The notes under the pieces are model-generated. The model worked only from the letters and a program-made list of their open reading frames with translations, did no database searches and had not been told where the DNA came from. Below are positions 17,964 to 27,001 of a stretch of 64,000 nucleotides of DNA, in pieces; the first letter of the stretch is position 1, and the number at the start of each line of letters is the position of its first letter. This DNA comes from JAMZMI01 sp049115715 (GTDB lineage: Bacteria > Bacteroidota > Bacteroidia > Cytophagales > Cyclobacteriaceae): NCBI GenBank assembly GCA_049115715.1, contig JAGDZQ010000019.1, positions 1-64,000 of the forward strand, written 5' to 3'. The translations under genes were made by a program, and so were the position numbers.

Positions 17964-18134
17964 ATGGGTAAGAAACAATCCCACAAAGAAGATTCCATTC
18001 ATCATATTTCCTTATTCAGAACCGAAATCATCAAACTGGTTTATAATGATATTTTCAAAGTAGCTGGTTGGGATGATTTCAATCTAATTTTATTTTCTAG
18101 ATTTTGGAGATGGCGAAATTCAAGCTTACTTTGA
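17964..18134 (+). CDS. Possible small ORF, 56 residues, unknown
   Basis: An ATG-initiated frame in an otherwise empty gap. It starts MGKKQSHKED, has a mixed hydrophobic and aromatic middle (KLVYNDIFKVAGWDDFNLIL) and ends WRWRNSSLL. It is not recognised and has no clear ribosome-binding site. It could be a genuine small protein, a remnant, or chance. Confidence 0.2.
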   Translation: MGKKQSHKEDSIHHISLFRTEIIKLVYNDIFKVAGWDDFNLILFSRFWRWRNSSLL

Positions 18135-18348
18135 TTCGCAGCATCTTTATCTTTCTTATCCTCGTTGATTCTATTGACTTTAAATCAATTTGAGTAAAGA
18201 ATATCCTGACTCTCTTTCTTGAATCGGTGTTGTTCCAGTCTTAATTACTGCCTCTCTTTGCGATTAAGACCATATTTGAAATAAAAAAATAGACATGCAA
18301 CCCATTCTGTAAGTCTTGCATCTTACTTATGAATACCATCATCAACCA
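18135..18348. other. Noncoding region upstream of the sigma factor gene
   Basis: No gene is seen. A perfect eight-base inverted repeat (GTCTTAAT at 18238-18245 and ATTAAGAC at 18263-18270) lies about 80 bases before the sigma gene start and could be a regulatory hairpin. No clear TAnnTTTG promoter was found close to the gene. Confidence 0.3.
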
Positions 18349-18930
18349 ATGTTACGAATCAATATGTATAGTTCTGAACGGGAGCTGCTCATAGAATGCC
18401 GGAAAGGCAAACAAAAGGCACAGAAGGAACTTTATTTATTGTTTGCTCCCAAAATGCTAGGGGTATGTGTACGATACATATACGATAAAGCGGAGGCAGA
18501 GCACGTGATGATTGGCGGGATGGTGAAGGTGTTTGAAAAACTAGAGCAGTTTTCTGGTGAAGGGAGTTTCGAAGGTTGGATGAGAAGAATCATGGTAAAT
18601 GAAAGCCTGATGTATCTACGCAAAAACAAAAGCATGTCACTTGAGGTGGAAGTAGAGGAAGCACAGATGGAACCTGATTACGAATCTTTATCAAACCAAC
18701 TGGAGGTAGACGACTTGATGAAGCTGATCGCAGAACTACCCATTGGGTATAGAACGGTTTTCAACCTTTATGCTATTGAGGGTTATTCTCATAAGGAGAT
18801 TTCAGAGACACTCAATATAAATGAAAATACATCCAAGTCTCAACTGAGCAGAGCGAGGAAACTCCTTCAGAAGAGATTGAACACGATACAAGAGATAGAA
18901 ATAAAAAAAGAGAATGGATCAGTTAAATAA
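18349..18930 (+). CDS. ECF-type RNA polymerase sigma factor
   Basis: 193 residues from the ATG at 18349; a TTG 33 bases earlier or an ATG 15 bases later are alternatives. Region 2 covers about 10-80 (LIECRKGKQKAQKELYLLFAPKML and FSGEGSFEGWMRRIMVNE). Region 4 covers about 120-180 (LPIGYRTVFNLYAIEGYSHK, then ISETLNINENTSKSQLSRAR), the helix-turn-helix that reads the -35 element. The short linker marks it as ECF. The next gene, a putative anti-sigma factor, overlaps it by 17 bases. Confidence 0.92.
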   Translation: MLRINMYSSERELLIECRKGKQKAQKELYLLFAPKMLGVCVRYIYDKAEAEHVMIGGMVKVFEKLEQFSGEGSFEGWMRRIMVNESLMYLRKNKSMSLEVEVEEAQMEPDYESLSNQLEVDDLMKLIAELPIGYRTVFNLYAIEGYSHKEISETLNINENTSKSQLSRARKLLQKRLNTIQEIEIKKENGSVK

Positions 18931-19612
18931 AACGGACGACTTTTTCAGCAGTAGGCTGACTTCCATAGAAGTGGAGCCATCGGCTGATTCCTGGGCAAAG
19001 GTTCAAGGGCAGATTGGCAAAAAGGTCACTCCCTGGTACTTAAATAAGGTAGCCGCTGCAATACTTCTATTGTTTACCTCAGCAACTTTGGTCTATCTGG
19101 TGAGTACAGGGAAAGAAGACGATAAAAACGCTCTGATCGGCGAAACAATTGTCTCCCCCTCTATAGATGAGACAATCGGTTTTGAATCGCCAAACATCCT
19201 ATCTGCGAAGACTCAAAATACAGCGGTGCATTCAAAAAAAGCTATCAAGAAAGAATCAATTGCAATAGCTGTGAAAAAGACTGAGGCCGTCAAGAAGGAC
19301 ATTTCTATGACAAACATGGAAAGTATCGAAATTCTGTCACCACCTCGTATAGCAATCAATTTTCTGGAGAATAATCAGCCTAACGAAAAACCTGATATTC
19401 ATAAAGGGAACAATGAGTCAATAAAATTGGAACAACAAAGAGTGAAAATTATCTATATCGCAAAATCTGAAAGTCCGGAATCAGATCGTGCCAATGATAA
19501 GTTCAATAGAGTCAGAACGGTGGCTCAAAATGTGTCTCCTTCTAATCTGCTAGCTGATTTGAGAGATGCTAAGGACAACTTCTTCGCAATGAACATGCTT
19601 AGAAAAAATTAA
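18914..19612 (+). CDS. Putative anti-sigma factor, single-pass membrane protein
   Basis: 232 residues. A cytoplasmic N-terminus (1-40, with PSADSWAKVQGQI, a common start for Bacteroidota anti-sigma-like proteins) is followed by one membrane span (about 45-63) and a polar, Lys/Ser-rich periplasmic domain of about 165 residues without recognised fold. Its overlap with the sigma gene and its topology support an anti-sigma role (inference). No zinc-binding HxxxCxxC motif is present. Confidence 0.7.
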   Translation: MDQLNKTDDFFSSRLTSIEVEPSADSWAKVQGQIGKKVTPWYLNKVAAAILLLFTSATLVYLVSTGKEDDKNALIGETIVSPSIDETIGFESPNILSAKTQNTAVHSKKAIKKESIAIAVKKTEAVKKDISMTNMESIEILSPPRIAINFLENNQPNEKPDIHKGNNESIKLEQQRVKIIYIAKSESPESDRANDKFNRVRTVAQNVSPSNLLADLRDAKDNFFAMNMLRKN

Positions 19613-19634
19613 GAAACCTTTACTACGAAAGATC

Positions 19635-20747
19635 ATGAAAACCATATTAATATCCTTATTCACTTATACATTTTTGTTGCAAAGCTTAAATGCCATGGCA
19701 ACTGAAAACCCAAAAGGCGATACTGTAATCATAGAACTTAGCAATAAAAGCAAAGTGGTTATTTATGCTGACGATCGAGAAGAGTTAGAAAAGATCGAAA
19801 AATATGACCTCAACAAGATGATTAAAGACCTTAATGAGGCTCTTGGATCAAAGAAGATCCAAAAAATAGAATTGACGGACGAGTCTGGTAAAAAGTATCT
19901 GAAAGACACCACGATCGTAATAGGAGATGATGGTTCCAAAACCAGGATTCAAATTGGTAATTTGGAATTACTTATCGATTCCGATGAATGGAATGAAATG
20001 GAATGTGATCCAGATACGAACTGGGAGGACAAGGAAGTAGAAAAATATAGCTACGAGGAAAACTCTGTCAAGCGAACCAAAAACAGTTTCAATATCGATA
20101 TTGGACTCAATAACTGGATAGAGGGGACGTCATTTCCTGATGCCGAAAACAAACCATATACACTCTCCCCTTTCGGTAGCTGGTACCTTGGTTTTAACAG
20201 TGTAAATAGGACGTGGATTTCTGGCCCTCTCTTTTTGGAATGGGGTGTCGGAGCAAGCTGGCACAACTTCAAACTTCAGGATTCAGATTACATCATTTCC
20301 AAGGGCGTCAACAATGTCGAACTTTCAGAAGCACCTGTAGAGTATAACACAACCAAAAGCAGGCTTTCTGTTCCTTACGCCAATATTACCCTGGTTCCAA
20401 TGTTTGATTTTGCAAAAGGAAAAAGGCGAGTTGACAATACGAAAAAGGGTGGTGTAATTTTCCGTGCATACAAAAAGCAAGGTATTCGATTTGGGGTAGG
20501 CATGTACGCCGGGTACAGACTAGGGGGAAATTATAAACTCAAATACAAAGAGGATGGAAATAAAGAAAAACTCAAAGAATCTGATCATTTCTACCTTGAA
20601 AACTTTCGCTATGGTGTGAGAGCACAATTTGGTTTCAAAGGACTTGACCTATTTGCTGCCTACGATCTCAACGAAGTATTCAATCAGGGAAGGGGCCCTG
20701 CCGGAAGTAGCGGACTCAATGCCATTTCCTTTGGAGTAACACTATAA
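19635..20747 (+). CDS. Outer-membrane beta-barrel-like protein, unknown
   Basis: 370 residues. A signal peptide (1-22) precedes an N-terminal polar domain (about 25-140) with mixed charge (EELEKIEKYDLNKMIKDLNE). A C-terminal half follows of alternating strands such as GWGVGASWHNF-like repeats, RFGVGMYAGYRLGGNYKLKY, and an ending of GLNAISFGVTL, typical of an outer-membrane barrel C-terminus. It is third in the sigma/anti-sigma operon, 22 bases after the anti-sigma gene, and is the probable output or signal source (inference). The family is not recognised beyond this. Confidence 0.7.
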   Translation: MKTILISLFTYTFLLQSLNAMATENPKGDTVIIELSNKSKVVIYADDREELEKIEKYDLNKMIKDLNEALGSKKIQKIELTDESGKKYLKDTTIVIGDDGSKTRIQIGNLELLIDSDEWNEMECDPDTNWEDKEVEKYSYEENSVKRTKNSFNIDIGLNNWIEGTSFPDAENKPYTLSPFGSWYLGFNSVNRTWISGPLFLEWGVGASWHNFKLQDSDYIISKGVNNVELSEAPVEYNTTKSRLSVPYANITLVPMFDFAKGKRRVDNTKKGGVIFRAYKKQGIRFGVGMYAGYRLGGNYKLKYKEDGNKEKLKESDHFYLENFRYGVRAQFGFKGLDLFAAYDLNEVFNQGRGPAGSSGLNAISFGVTL

Positions 20748-20751
20748 AATT

Positions 20752-20790
20752 AATGTCCGATTCAAGCTGATTTTGAATCGGACATTTTTT
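20752..20790. terminator. Strong bidirectional Rho-independent terminator
   Basis: A near-perfect 14-base-pair stem (ATGTCCGATTCAA with TTGAATCGGACAT plus a flanking A-T pair) encloses a seven-base loop and is followed by six T on the plus strand and A-rich sequence on the other side. It lies between the convergent sigma operon and the large T9SS gene and can serve both. Confidence 0.92.
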
Positions 20791-23700
20791 ATTTCTTCAC
20801 TACTCTACCTACCGTTTTCTTCCCGCCGATATCAAATAGAATGGCATAAATTCCTTTGGGAAGTTCAGAAATATCAAGTTTATCCTTTACTAAAGTGTCT
20901 TCTTTTTCGAATTCCCACTTGCGAACTACTTTGCCTTCAAGTGAGACGATCTTTATCGTAGAGGCTCCTTCAAATTTATTGTTGATTTTGACATTCAAAT
21001 AATCTGTTGCGGGGTTGGGGAAAATAGAGATCCCTAATTTCGCCAGATTCACCAAACTCAAAAGCTCTTCAACACTGACTTCAAAAGGAGATACGGTAAA
21101 CCCTCCCTGTCCATCGTTTGCTTCTACTCTGATTCGATAAAGTGGCTGAGCTGAAAAATCCGCAGCATCTGCTGTAATAAGCTGAGTCCCTGAAATAGTA
21201 AAACTAACATTGTCATCATCTCCCTCACCAGCAATCAGGTTAAAATCAATATCATCGTCATCATCATCAATAGCGCTGAAGTTTCCTACTACAAAACCAG
21301 CAGGTTGATTATCAGGCACCAAGCCTTCGCTCAATGCTAAGCCGGTAGGTGATTCATTGATATCTTCTACCGAGATGCTAAATACTGAAAAGAATGACTC
21401 CTGAGTTGTCTCACCTTGAACCCTCACCGAATAAGAATCTTTCGACTCAAAATCAAAAACTTCTCCTGCCAAAAGCTGAACTCCTGAGACAAGGAAGCTT
21501 TCGTTTTCATCATCCCCATCACCTTCTACTAACGAAAAAGTGACATTATCACTCACATTGGTCACGGATAGTTCTCCAACCACGTCGTTTAGATCGTTGT
21601 TTTCATTAAGAGTGTTAGAAGAAAGAATTAGGTTTTTTGTGAGATCCAAATCCTCAAGTTTGATGTTGTCGATCATGAAGCCCTCATCCGTTTCAGCCTC
21701 ATCCGAAGCAAACATAAAGGCCAGCTGAACAGTCTCTTCCCCCATCAGAAAGCCAAGATTGGCAGAAGTTCTGACTATATCAGTCTTCGCCCCCGTCCAT
21801 GCTTCAAACCCAAAAACTCTAGCGACTTCCGAATACCAGCCAGTGGCATCAGATTCGATTACCTTGAAATTTTCATTGCTCAAGTCTGTGCGATAGGCCA
21901 ATACAACACCATCCCAACCTTCTTCTATGTCATAGGCTATATCAAAACTGACCTCAACATTAATCGAATTTGAAAAATCAAAAATCGGACTCAATAAGTT
22001 GCCCGTTGTATTATTAGGATAGTTGCTATCAAGGTCTGTAACCCAAGCCATACTTCCATCAGAGGCGGCATTTAAGTTCGCATCATCAGGTGCACCTAGC
22101 TCCCAAAGGACTGTCGAAGACCACCCAGCCTCTCCAGATTCAAAGCTTTCTGTGTAAGGGTAGGTGTCTATTTGAAGAAAGCTTTCGACAGATTTTGTAA
22201 TCGAATTATTATCTGTTCGTTGATCATTTTCCAAAACTACTTCGGCAGAAATGGTATAGTTTTTCGCAGTGGTAAAATCAAAGGTTTGACTAAATGTATG
22301 AAGGTGAGATTCTCCACTTGCCAAAGAGACAGAAATCGTTTCGCTCTGCTGCTCTTCCCCATCGACACCATAAGAGAGTTCGAAAGATGAAATGGCTGAA
22401 CTTCCCAGATTCGTCACCTTAATCGAAATATCCTCAGCATCTGATAAAATTCCACTTTCGGGAGACTCTATTGATGATAATGCAATATCTAAATCTGTGG
22501 TTGGAAACTTTGCGGAAAAGACTCCATTTCCATGTGTTCCAGCCACCACTAGTCCATCCGAATTTCTAGTAGCCAAATGCTCTACCACGACAGCTCCAAG
22601 GTTATCCAGGCTTTCCTGCTCCCATACAGTGTTTTCACCATTGAGTATCTTGGTTGTAAAAACACCTACACTTGTGGCTACAATGTAGAGATCTCCATCT
22701 CCCAAGATACGCGCGCACCTTACTGATGGCCCACTTCCTGCTCCACTCTGATTTTCTTCCAAATTCCCACTTACATGAGTCCAACTGCTTCCCCCATCGG
22801 TACTATGAAAAATGCTTTGAACACTGTAGTTGGATACGGTAAGCAATATCTCATCTGAGTCACTTTCATTAACTCCAATTCCAGATACATACTCCGAAGA
22901 GAATCCTGAATTGCTTAATTCTGTAACAGTGCGTGTGCTATTGTTGTCAGCGTTATCAACTCGATATAATTCTCCGGCTGTTGTTCCAACATATAGAGAG
23001 CCATTGCCGATAACACCCATTTCAGAAATTCTCCCAACATTTTGAGGAAGTGATACTTCTACCCATCCTGTTGTCTCAGTGGCTGTTTCTACCTGTGTAT
23101 TAACACGGAGAGATGTCATCCCCCCCATATAGAACAGGTTGTCATCTTGGCTATCTAGATAAAACGGTGATATAAAGAGTGGAGACTTATTTTCCCCATC
23201 AAATATGAGTGTATAATTTGAGTTAGAAATTTGAATTTTATAAACGAAGGCATTTTGAGCCGAAACATAAATGAAATCACCATCACTACTGATGGCGTTA
23301 TATGATCCATCTCCTCCAAAGGGCTCAGTCCAACTTACTTCAGGATCATCCGAACTTGTTCTCCAAGTACCATTGTCTTGAAAACCACTCATTATAGCAT
23401 TCCCAGGCCCTACAGAAACAGCATAAGATTGAGTAGTGAGATATCCATTGTTGAGTGGGTTCCATCGCACAGGCTCTGTGCTGTTGTTGTTTGCTGTAAT
23501 ATCTTCTGTAAGCTGAACTCCTCCATCATTTCCAGAGAGTGCCTGATTGGCATCACTTGGATAAAAAACCATGCAATGATTATCCGGGTGATGATTAGAA
23601 TACAAAGCAAAGGAGTTGTTCTCAGTTGTATACCCGCCTATCCAATCGGTGTTGCTTGTGGTCGCGAAACCATCGGTAGAACGGTATAAATTGGTTCCTC

Positions 23701-24865
23701 CGATAATCACAAAATTTTCATCATCTGGTTTAACTTTAACCAGCAAATCGTATCCACCTTGTGAATCAAAATCACCAGTCGATCCACCTTCTTGAGGGAT
23801 TGAACTTGATCGATTAGTCCAATTGGAGGTGTTAGCATCGTATTTCCACAGAGCATACCCCGAGCTGGTTGCGGAAGTTTCTGCAAGCATATACACGATA
23901 TTGTCGTTAGAAGGTGCAATAGCAAGTTCTCCTCGTGCACTTGAAAAGAAGTTAGGAAATGAAGATGAGGATATATCTGTCCAACTACCTCCATTATCAG
24001 TAGATTTAACAACACCTTCGGAAGAATGAAAAGCGTATACATTTCCTTGCGAGTCTACAGCTACATCTGTCCAGCCACTTCCAGTGATATCGTAAGAGAG
24101 ACTCCAGGAGTCTCCCCCGTTGAGTGATCTGTATATTCCAATATATGTAGCTAGAAAGATGGTTCCATCTACAGGACTTACAGCGATTTCATGATTAATG
24201 TCAAATTCATTACTAGTCTCAGGTTCATCTGTAGAAGTTGCAGACAAAACGCTCCAACTCTGCCCGCCATCAGTAGATTTATAGACCCCATCACCTCTGT
24301 AAAACGCTCCAGAACCACTGGCAGAGTTTCCAGACCATTCTCCAGTCGCATAGTACCAAGTATCTGTTTGTCCATCTCGCGTATCTTGGGCAATCGCTGT
24401 GACACTTTGGAGATCATTACTTCCAGTAGTTTTTTCCCAGCTGCTTCCACCATCAACCGTTCTCCAGATACCTCCAGAGACACCTCCTGCTAATATTACA
24501 TCTTCATTTGACACATCGATTGCCAATGCTCTCGTTCTACCTCCTACGTTGAATGGTCCTCGATTTTTCCATTCTATCAGATTTTCTGTCACTCTGGCGT
24601 TGGATCGATTTCCCTGCAGTTTCGATGCAAAATAAGCCTTCTCCATTCGAACGATTTCTTCAGGAATCTTCCCCGTGGCAGGATCTTTCAATCTCAAAAT
24701 CTCAAAGTTCAATCTTGAAGTAGGATCATCCTTTCCTGCGCTTAATCCATTTTTATTTTGAGCCTTACTTAAAAGCTTGGCAAGCCTTGCAGCTCCATTT
24801 TGCTCTTGTGCAGAAGCGGAAATAATTATCGACAAAGCCAAAATGCTTGTTAATATCTTTTTCAT
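20789..24865 (-). CDS. Large T9SS-secreted protein with BNR/sortilin-like repeats
   Basis: 1358 residues. A signal peptide (1-19, ending SASAQ) leads to repeated BNR/sortilin-like blades (about 100-770) with the motif S.DGG.SW, for example RTVDGGSSWEKT, KSTDGGQSWSVL and HSTDGGSSWTHV. An Ig-like segment follows (about 790-890), then a MAM- or jellyroll-like region (about 905-1075) and two cadherin-like repeats with acidic calcium sites (about 1090-1270, including DDDDDDIDF). The end is a T9SS type A sorting domain (about 1283-1358, FPNPATDYLNVKI to GKKTVGRVVKK). It is expected on the surface or in the medium. The function is unknown; adhesion or glycan/protein binding is likely. Confidence 0.9.
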   Translation of the reverse strand: MKKILTSILALSIIISASAQEQNGAARLAKLLSKAQNKNGLSAGKDDPTSRLNFEILRLKDPATGKIPEEIVRMEKAYFASKLQGNRSNARVTENLIEWKNRGPFNVGGRTRALAIDVSNEDVILAGGVSGGIWRTVDGGSSWEKTTGSNDLQSVTAIAQDTRDGQTDTWYYATGEWSGNSASGSGAFYRGDGVYKSTDGGQSWSVLSATSTDEPETSNEFDINHEIAVSPVDGTIFLATYIGIYRSLNGGDSWSLSYDITGSGWTDVAVDSQGNVYAFHSSEGVVKSTDNGGSWTDISSSSFPNFFSSARGELAIAPSNDNIVYMLAETSATSSGYALWKYDANTSNWTNRSSSIPQEGGSTGDFDSQGGYDLLVKVKPDDENFVIIGGTNLYRSTDGFATTSNTDWIGGYTTENNSFALYSNHHPDNHCMVFYPSDANQALSGNDGGVQLTEDITANNNSTEPVRWNPLNNGYLTTQSYAVSVGPGNAIMSGFQDNGTWRTSSDDPEVSWTEPFGGDGSYNAISSDGDFIYVSAQNAFVYKIQISNSNYTLIFDGENKSPLFISPFYLDSQDDNLFYMGGMTSLRVNTQVETATETTGWVEVSLPQNVGRISEMGVIGNGSLYVGTTAGELYRVDNADNNSTRTVTELSNSGFSSEYVSGIGVNESDSDEILLTVSNYSVQSIFHSTDGGSSWTHVSGNLEENQSGAGSGPSVRCARILGDGDLYIVATSVGVFTTKILNGENTVWEQESLDNLGAVVVEHLATRNSDGLVVAGTHGNGVFSAKFPTTDLDIALSSIESPESGILSDAEDISIKVTNLGSSAISSFELSYGVDGEEQQSETISVSLASGESHLHTFSQTFDFTTAKNYTISAEVVLENDQRTDNNSITKSVESFLQIDTYPYTESFESGEAGWSSTVLWELGAPDDANLNAASDGSMAWVTDLDSNYPNNTTGNLLSPIFDFSNSINVEVSFDIAYDIEEGWDGVVLAYRTDLSNENFKVIESDATGWYSEVARVFGFEAWTGAKTDIVRTSANLGFLMGEETVQLAFMFASDEAETDEGFMIDNIKLEDLDLTKNLILSSNTLNENNDLNDVVGELSVTNVSDNVTFSLVEGDGDDENESFLVSGVQLLAGEVFDFESKDSYSVRVQGETTQESFFSVFSISVEDINESPTGLALSEGLVPDNQPAGFVVGNFSAIDDDDDDIDFNLIAGEGDDDNVSFTISGTQLITADAADFSAQPLYRIRVEANDGQGGFTVSPFEVSVEELLSLVNLAKLGISIFPNPATDYLNVKINNKFEGASTIKIVSLEGKVVRKWEFEKEDTLVKDKLDISELPKGIYAILFDIGGKKTVGRVVKK

Positions 24866-24890
24866 CGTAACGGGGTATTGGGGTTATGTT

Positions 24891-25250
24891 TTATTCAGCT
24901 CCGGTATTTACCTCAAAGTAGCCTCCAGATGGGCTTTCTATCCAGGTTAGTACCAGGTCTCGTGTTTCATCTTCCTTCAATGGCAATGGAATCCTTACAT
25001 CAATCTTATCACCGGAGTTGATGTTTTGGCTAAAGCCAAATCCAATCTCTTTCACTTCATAAACCCTTAAGCTGTATACTCCTGGAGCGCTTAGTCTTAG
25101 AACCTTGGCATTGACCAGACATTCGTCAGGTGCCAAAGCTGTGGCTCTTGGAGAATCTGGAATTTTAGTTGTTTGACCTGTGCTACTCTCCACTATTTTG
25201 CATTGCGATAGCAAGAGAGTTAAAAAGAATAAATAGAAGTACTTCATCAT
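24891..25250 (-). CDS. Small lipoprotein, unknown
   Basis: 119 residues from the ATG at 25248-25250; the next codon is also ATG. A lipoprotein signal ends LLLSQC. The mature part (about 100 residues) has beta-strand character (VYSLRVYEVKEIGFGFSQ and GDKIDVRIPLPLKEDE) and no known domain. The gene lies 25 bases before the T9SS protein gene, so the two may be expressed together. Confidence 0.7.
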   Translation of the reverse strand: MMKYFYLFFLTLLLSQCKIVESSTGQTTKIPDSPRATALAPDECLVNAKVLRLSAPGVYSLRVYEVKEIGFGFSQNINSGDKIDVRIPLPLKEDETRDLVLTWIESPSGGYFEVNTGAE

Positions 25251-25292
25251 AATAGGGTTAGGTAAACATACCAAAAACCCTCGAAAGCACTT

Positions 25293-25790
25293 CTATCCTT
25301 CTATATTATCATTTAAAGACCATTTGACAATGTCTTCCTCTGACTCTCCTATTTCCTTAGCCACCCGAGAGAATGTGGGGCGGTACATTGAGAATAGGAA
25401 CAAAATACCAACGTATATAAAAGAAAATATCTGCTGCTTCAGTAAGAAAAAGCCAATCAAAGCAACAATCGCTGAACTCTCAACTATTGCATATTGCTTG
25501 ATCTTCTGAATAAGGTAAAGCCTGACTTTTTTATCAATTGTAGGCTCTTTTCTAACTGGTGCGATTAATTTGGGACTTGACAGATTAGAAACAACAAGAA
25601 TGGCCAAGCTCAATATGATAAGTAATATTTTGACAATGCCTGAGTCATCATTTATCAATGGGGAGACTTCTCCGTTTCGGATCTGAAGAAAAACAATTGC
25701 AAAAGGAATCATCGAGCTTGCTGCAACCCCATTGAAAATCATATTTATTTTCTGATAAAACCGATCCCAAGGGGAGTATCTTTTGCCCAT
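25293..25790 (-). CDS. Four-helix inner-membrane protein, unknown
   Basis: 165 residues with four hydrophobic segments (about 17-36, 49-67, 97-112 and 118-133). A basic, charged stretch lies between helices two and three (RKEPTIDKKVRLYL), and the C-terminus (EIGESEEDIVKWSLNDNIEG) is acidic. The family is not recognised. It begins two bases after the stop of the PaaE-type oxidoreductase, so the pair are very likely cotranscribed. Confidence 0.72.
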   Translation of the reverse strand: MGKRYSPWDRFYQKINMIFNGVAASSMIPFAIVFLQIRNGEVSPLINDDSGIVKILLIILSLAILVVSNLSSPKLIAPVRKEPTIDKKVRLYLIQKIKQYAIVESSAIVALIGFFLLKQQIFSFIYVGILFLFSMYRPTFSRVAKEIGESEEDIVKWSLNDNIEG

Positions 25791-25792
25791 GA

Positions 25793-26899
25793 CTACCCTA
25801 CTTCTACTTTGACTTTTTCCGAAAGGGCTTTACCGACGCAGAGCAGTACATAACCATCCTTTATTTCATCATCTGTGAGTCCTTCGGCTCCATCCAAACT
25901 CACTTCACCTTCTATGCATTTTGCACGACATGCTGTGCAAAGTCCACTTTGACAAGAGTATGGCATATCGATATTTTCGTCCAATCCGGCATCTAATATG
26001 GGCTTTTCAGCTTTCACATCCAGAACAAACTCTTCTCCATCCAGAAGGACTGTAACTTCACTTGACACTCCTTTGGCAGGAGATTCATTCTTTGGCTCAA
26101 TAAGATCTTCCGGAGAGGTGACTCCTGCAGAAAAGCTCTCCATCTTGATTTTGGCCGTATCTACATCAGCGCGAATAAGTCCATCTTTTACAACATCCAT
26201 CATTGGCTGAGGCCCGCAGATGTAATATTCAGCCTGATCTCCGTAACCAACTTCTTGTAAAACGTCTCCTATGGTGTCAGTAGTAGGTAATCCATGATGA
26301 TGTGTTAGTCCCTCAGGGTCATCTTCTAAAATGTGAATAATATTGAATCGTCCTCCGTATTCTTCCGAAAGCTGCTCTAATTGATCTTTGAAAATGATAA
26401 AGTCCTGATTTCGATTGCCGTAAACCAAGGTGATTTTACTGAAGCTTTCTTTTAGCAGAACCGATCTTATGATAGAGTAGAGTGGTGTGATCCCACTTCC
26501 TCCTCCGAAAAAGATGGCTTTTCTCACCTTTTCATTATAATAGACAGTGGTAAACTGTCCCATAGGCTCCATTACTTCTACACTTTGCCCTGCTTTAAAA
26601 TTATCCGCTATGTGATTAGACATTCTTCCATCTGGCACTCTTTTTACGGTAACAGCTGGATTAGAATCTATAAAAGGTGTGGTGCAAAGCGAGTACGCTC
26701 TCCTCAGCTTTTGCCCCTTGATAGTGTCTATAATTGTGATGAACTGCCCTGGCTCATATTTGAACTTGCTCCCAGGATTCTCAAAAACAACGTTTACAGC
26801 ATCTTGAGCTACATTTATTACTTCCTTTATTTTAAGGTTAAAATATCTAGAATCGTTATTTCCTCCTTTTTGCTTCTTCTTGAAAAACCCGAATGCCAT
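25793..26899 (-). CDS. PaaE-type ferredoxin reductase with C-terminal 2Fe-2S domain
   Basis: 368 residues from the ATG at 26897-26899; an upstream in-frame ATG would add 23 residues unlike the family. Domains in order: FAD-binding (RRAYSLCT near residue 70), NAD(P)H-binding (FFGGGSGITPLYS and YICGPQPMM), and a plant-type 2Fe-2S ferredoxin domain (CQSGLCTACRAKC and a last Cys in LLCVG). This layout is that of phenylacetyl-CoA epoxidase reductase and related oxygenase reductases. No oxygenase subunit lies next to it, so its partner is unknown. Confidence 0.9.
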   Translation of the reverse strand: MAFGFFKKKQKGGNNDSRYFNLKIKEVINVAQDAVNVVFENPGSKFKYEPGQFITIIDTIKGQKLRRAYSLCTTPFIDSNPAVTVKRVPDGRMSNHIADNFKAGQSVEVMEPMGQFTTVYYNEKVRKAIFFGGGSGITPLYSIIRSVLLKESFSKITLVYGNRNQDFIIFKDQLEQLSEEYGGRFNIIHILEDDPEGLTHHHGLPTTDTIGDVLQEVGYGDQAEYYICGPQPMMDVVKDGLIRADVDTAKIKMESFSAGVTSPEDLIEPKNESPAKGVSSEVTVLLDGEEFVLDVKAEKPILDAGLDENIDMPYSCQSGLCTACRAKCIEGEVSLDGAEGLTDDEIKDGYVLLCVGKALSEKVKVEVG

Positions 26900-26940
26900 A
26901 TTGCTTTTTGATAAAATTCCTGCAAATGTAAATCTCTGAG

Positions 26941-26977
26941 TTTTGCCTGACAAGTTTAATTGGATCACCTATTTTTG
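26941..26977 (+). promoter_or_regulatory. Predicted promoter for purB
   Basis: A perfect Bacteroidota -7 element TATTTTTG (TAnnTTTG) sits at 26970-26977, with TTTTG at 26941-26945 as a possible -33 element. The spacer of 24 bases is a little long. Predicted start of transcription is about 20 bases before the purB ATG. Confidence 0.5.
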
Positions 26978-27001
26978 CAGCCTCAAAAAAAGAGCATTAT
27001 A

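Noticed and set aside
23378..24493. Several open frames on both strands inside the T9SS gene
   Set aside because: All lie within the BNR-repeat coding region and mirror its repeated codons.
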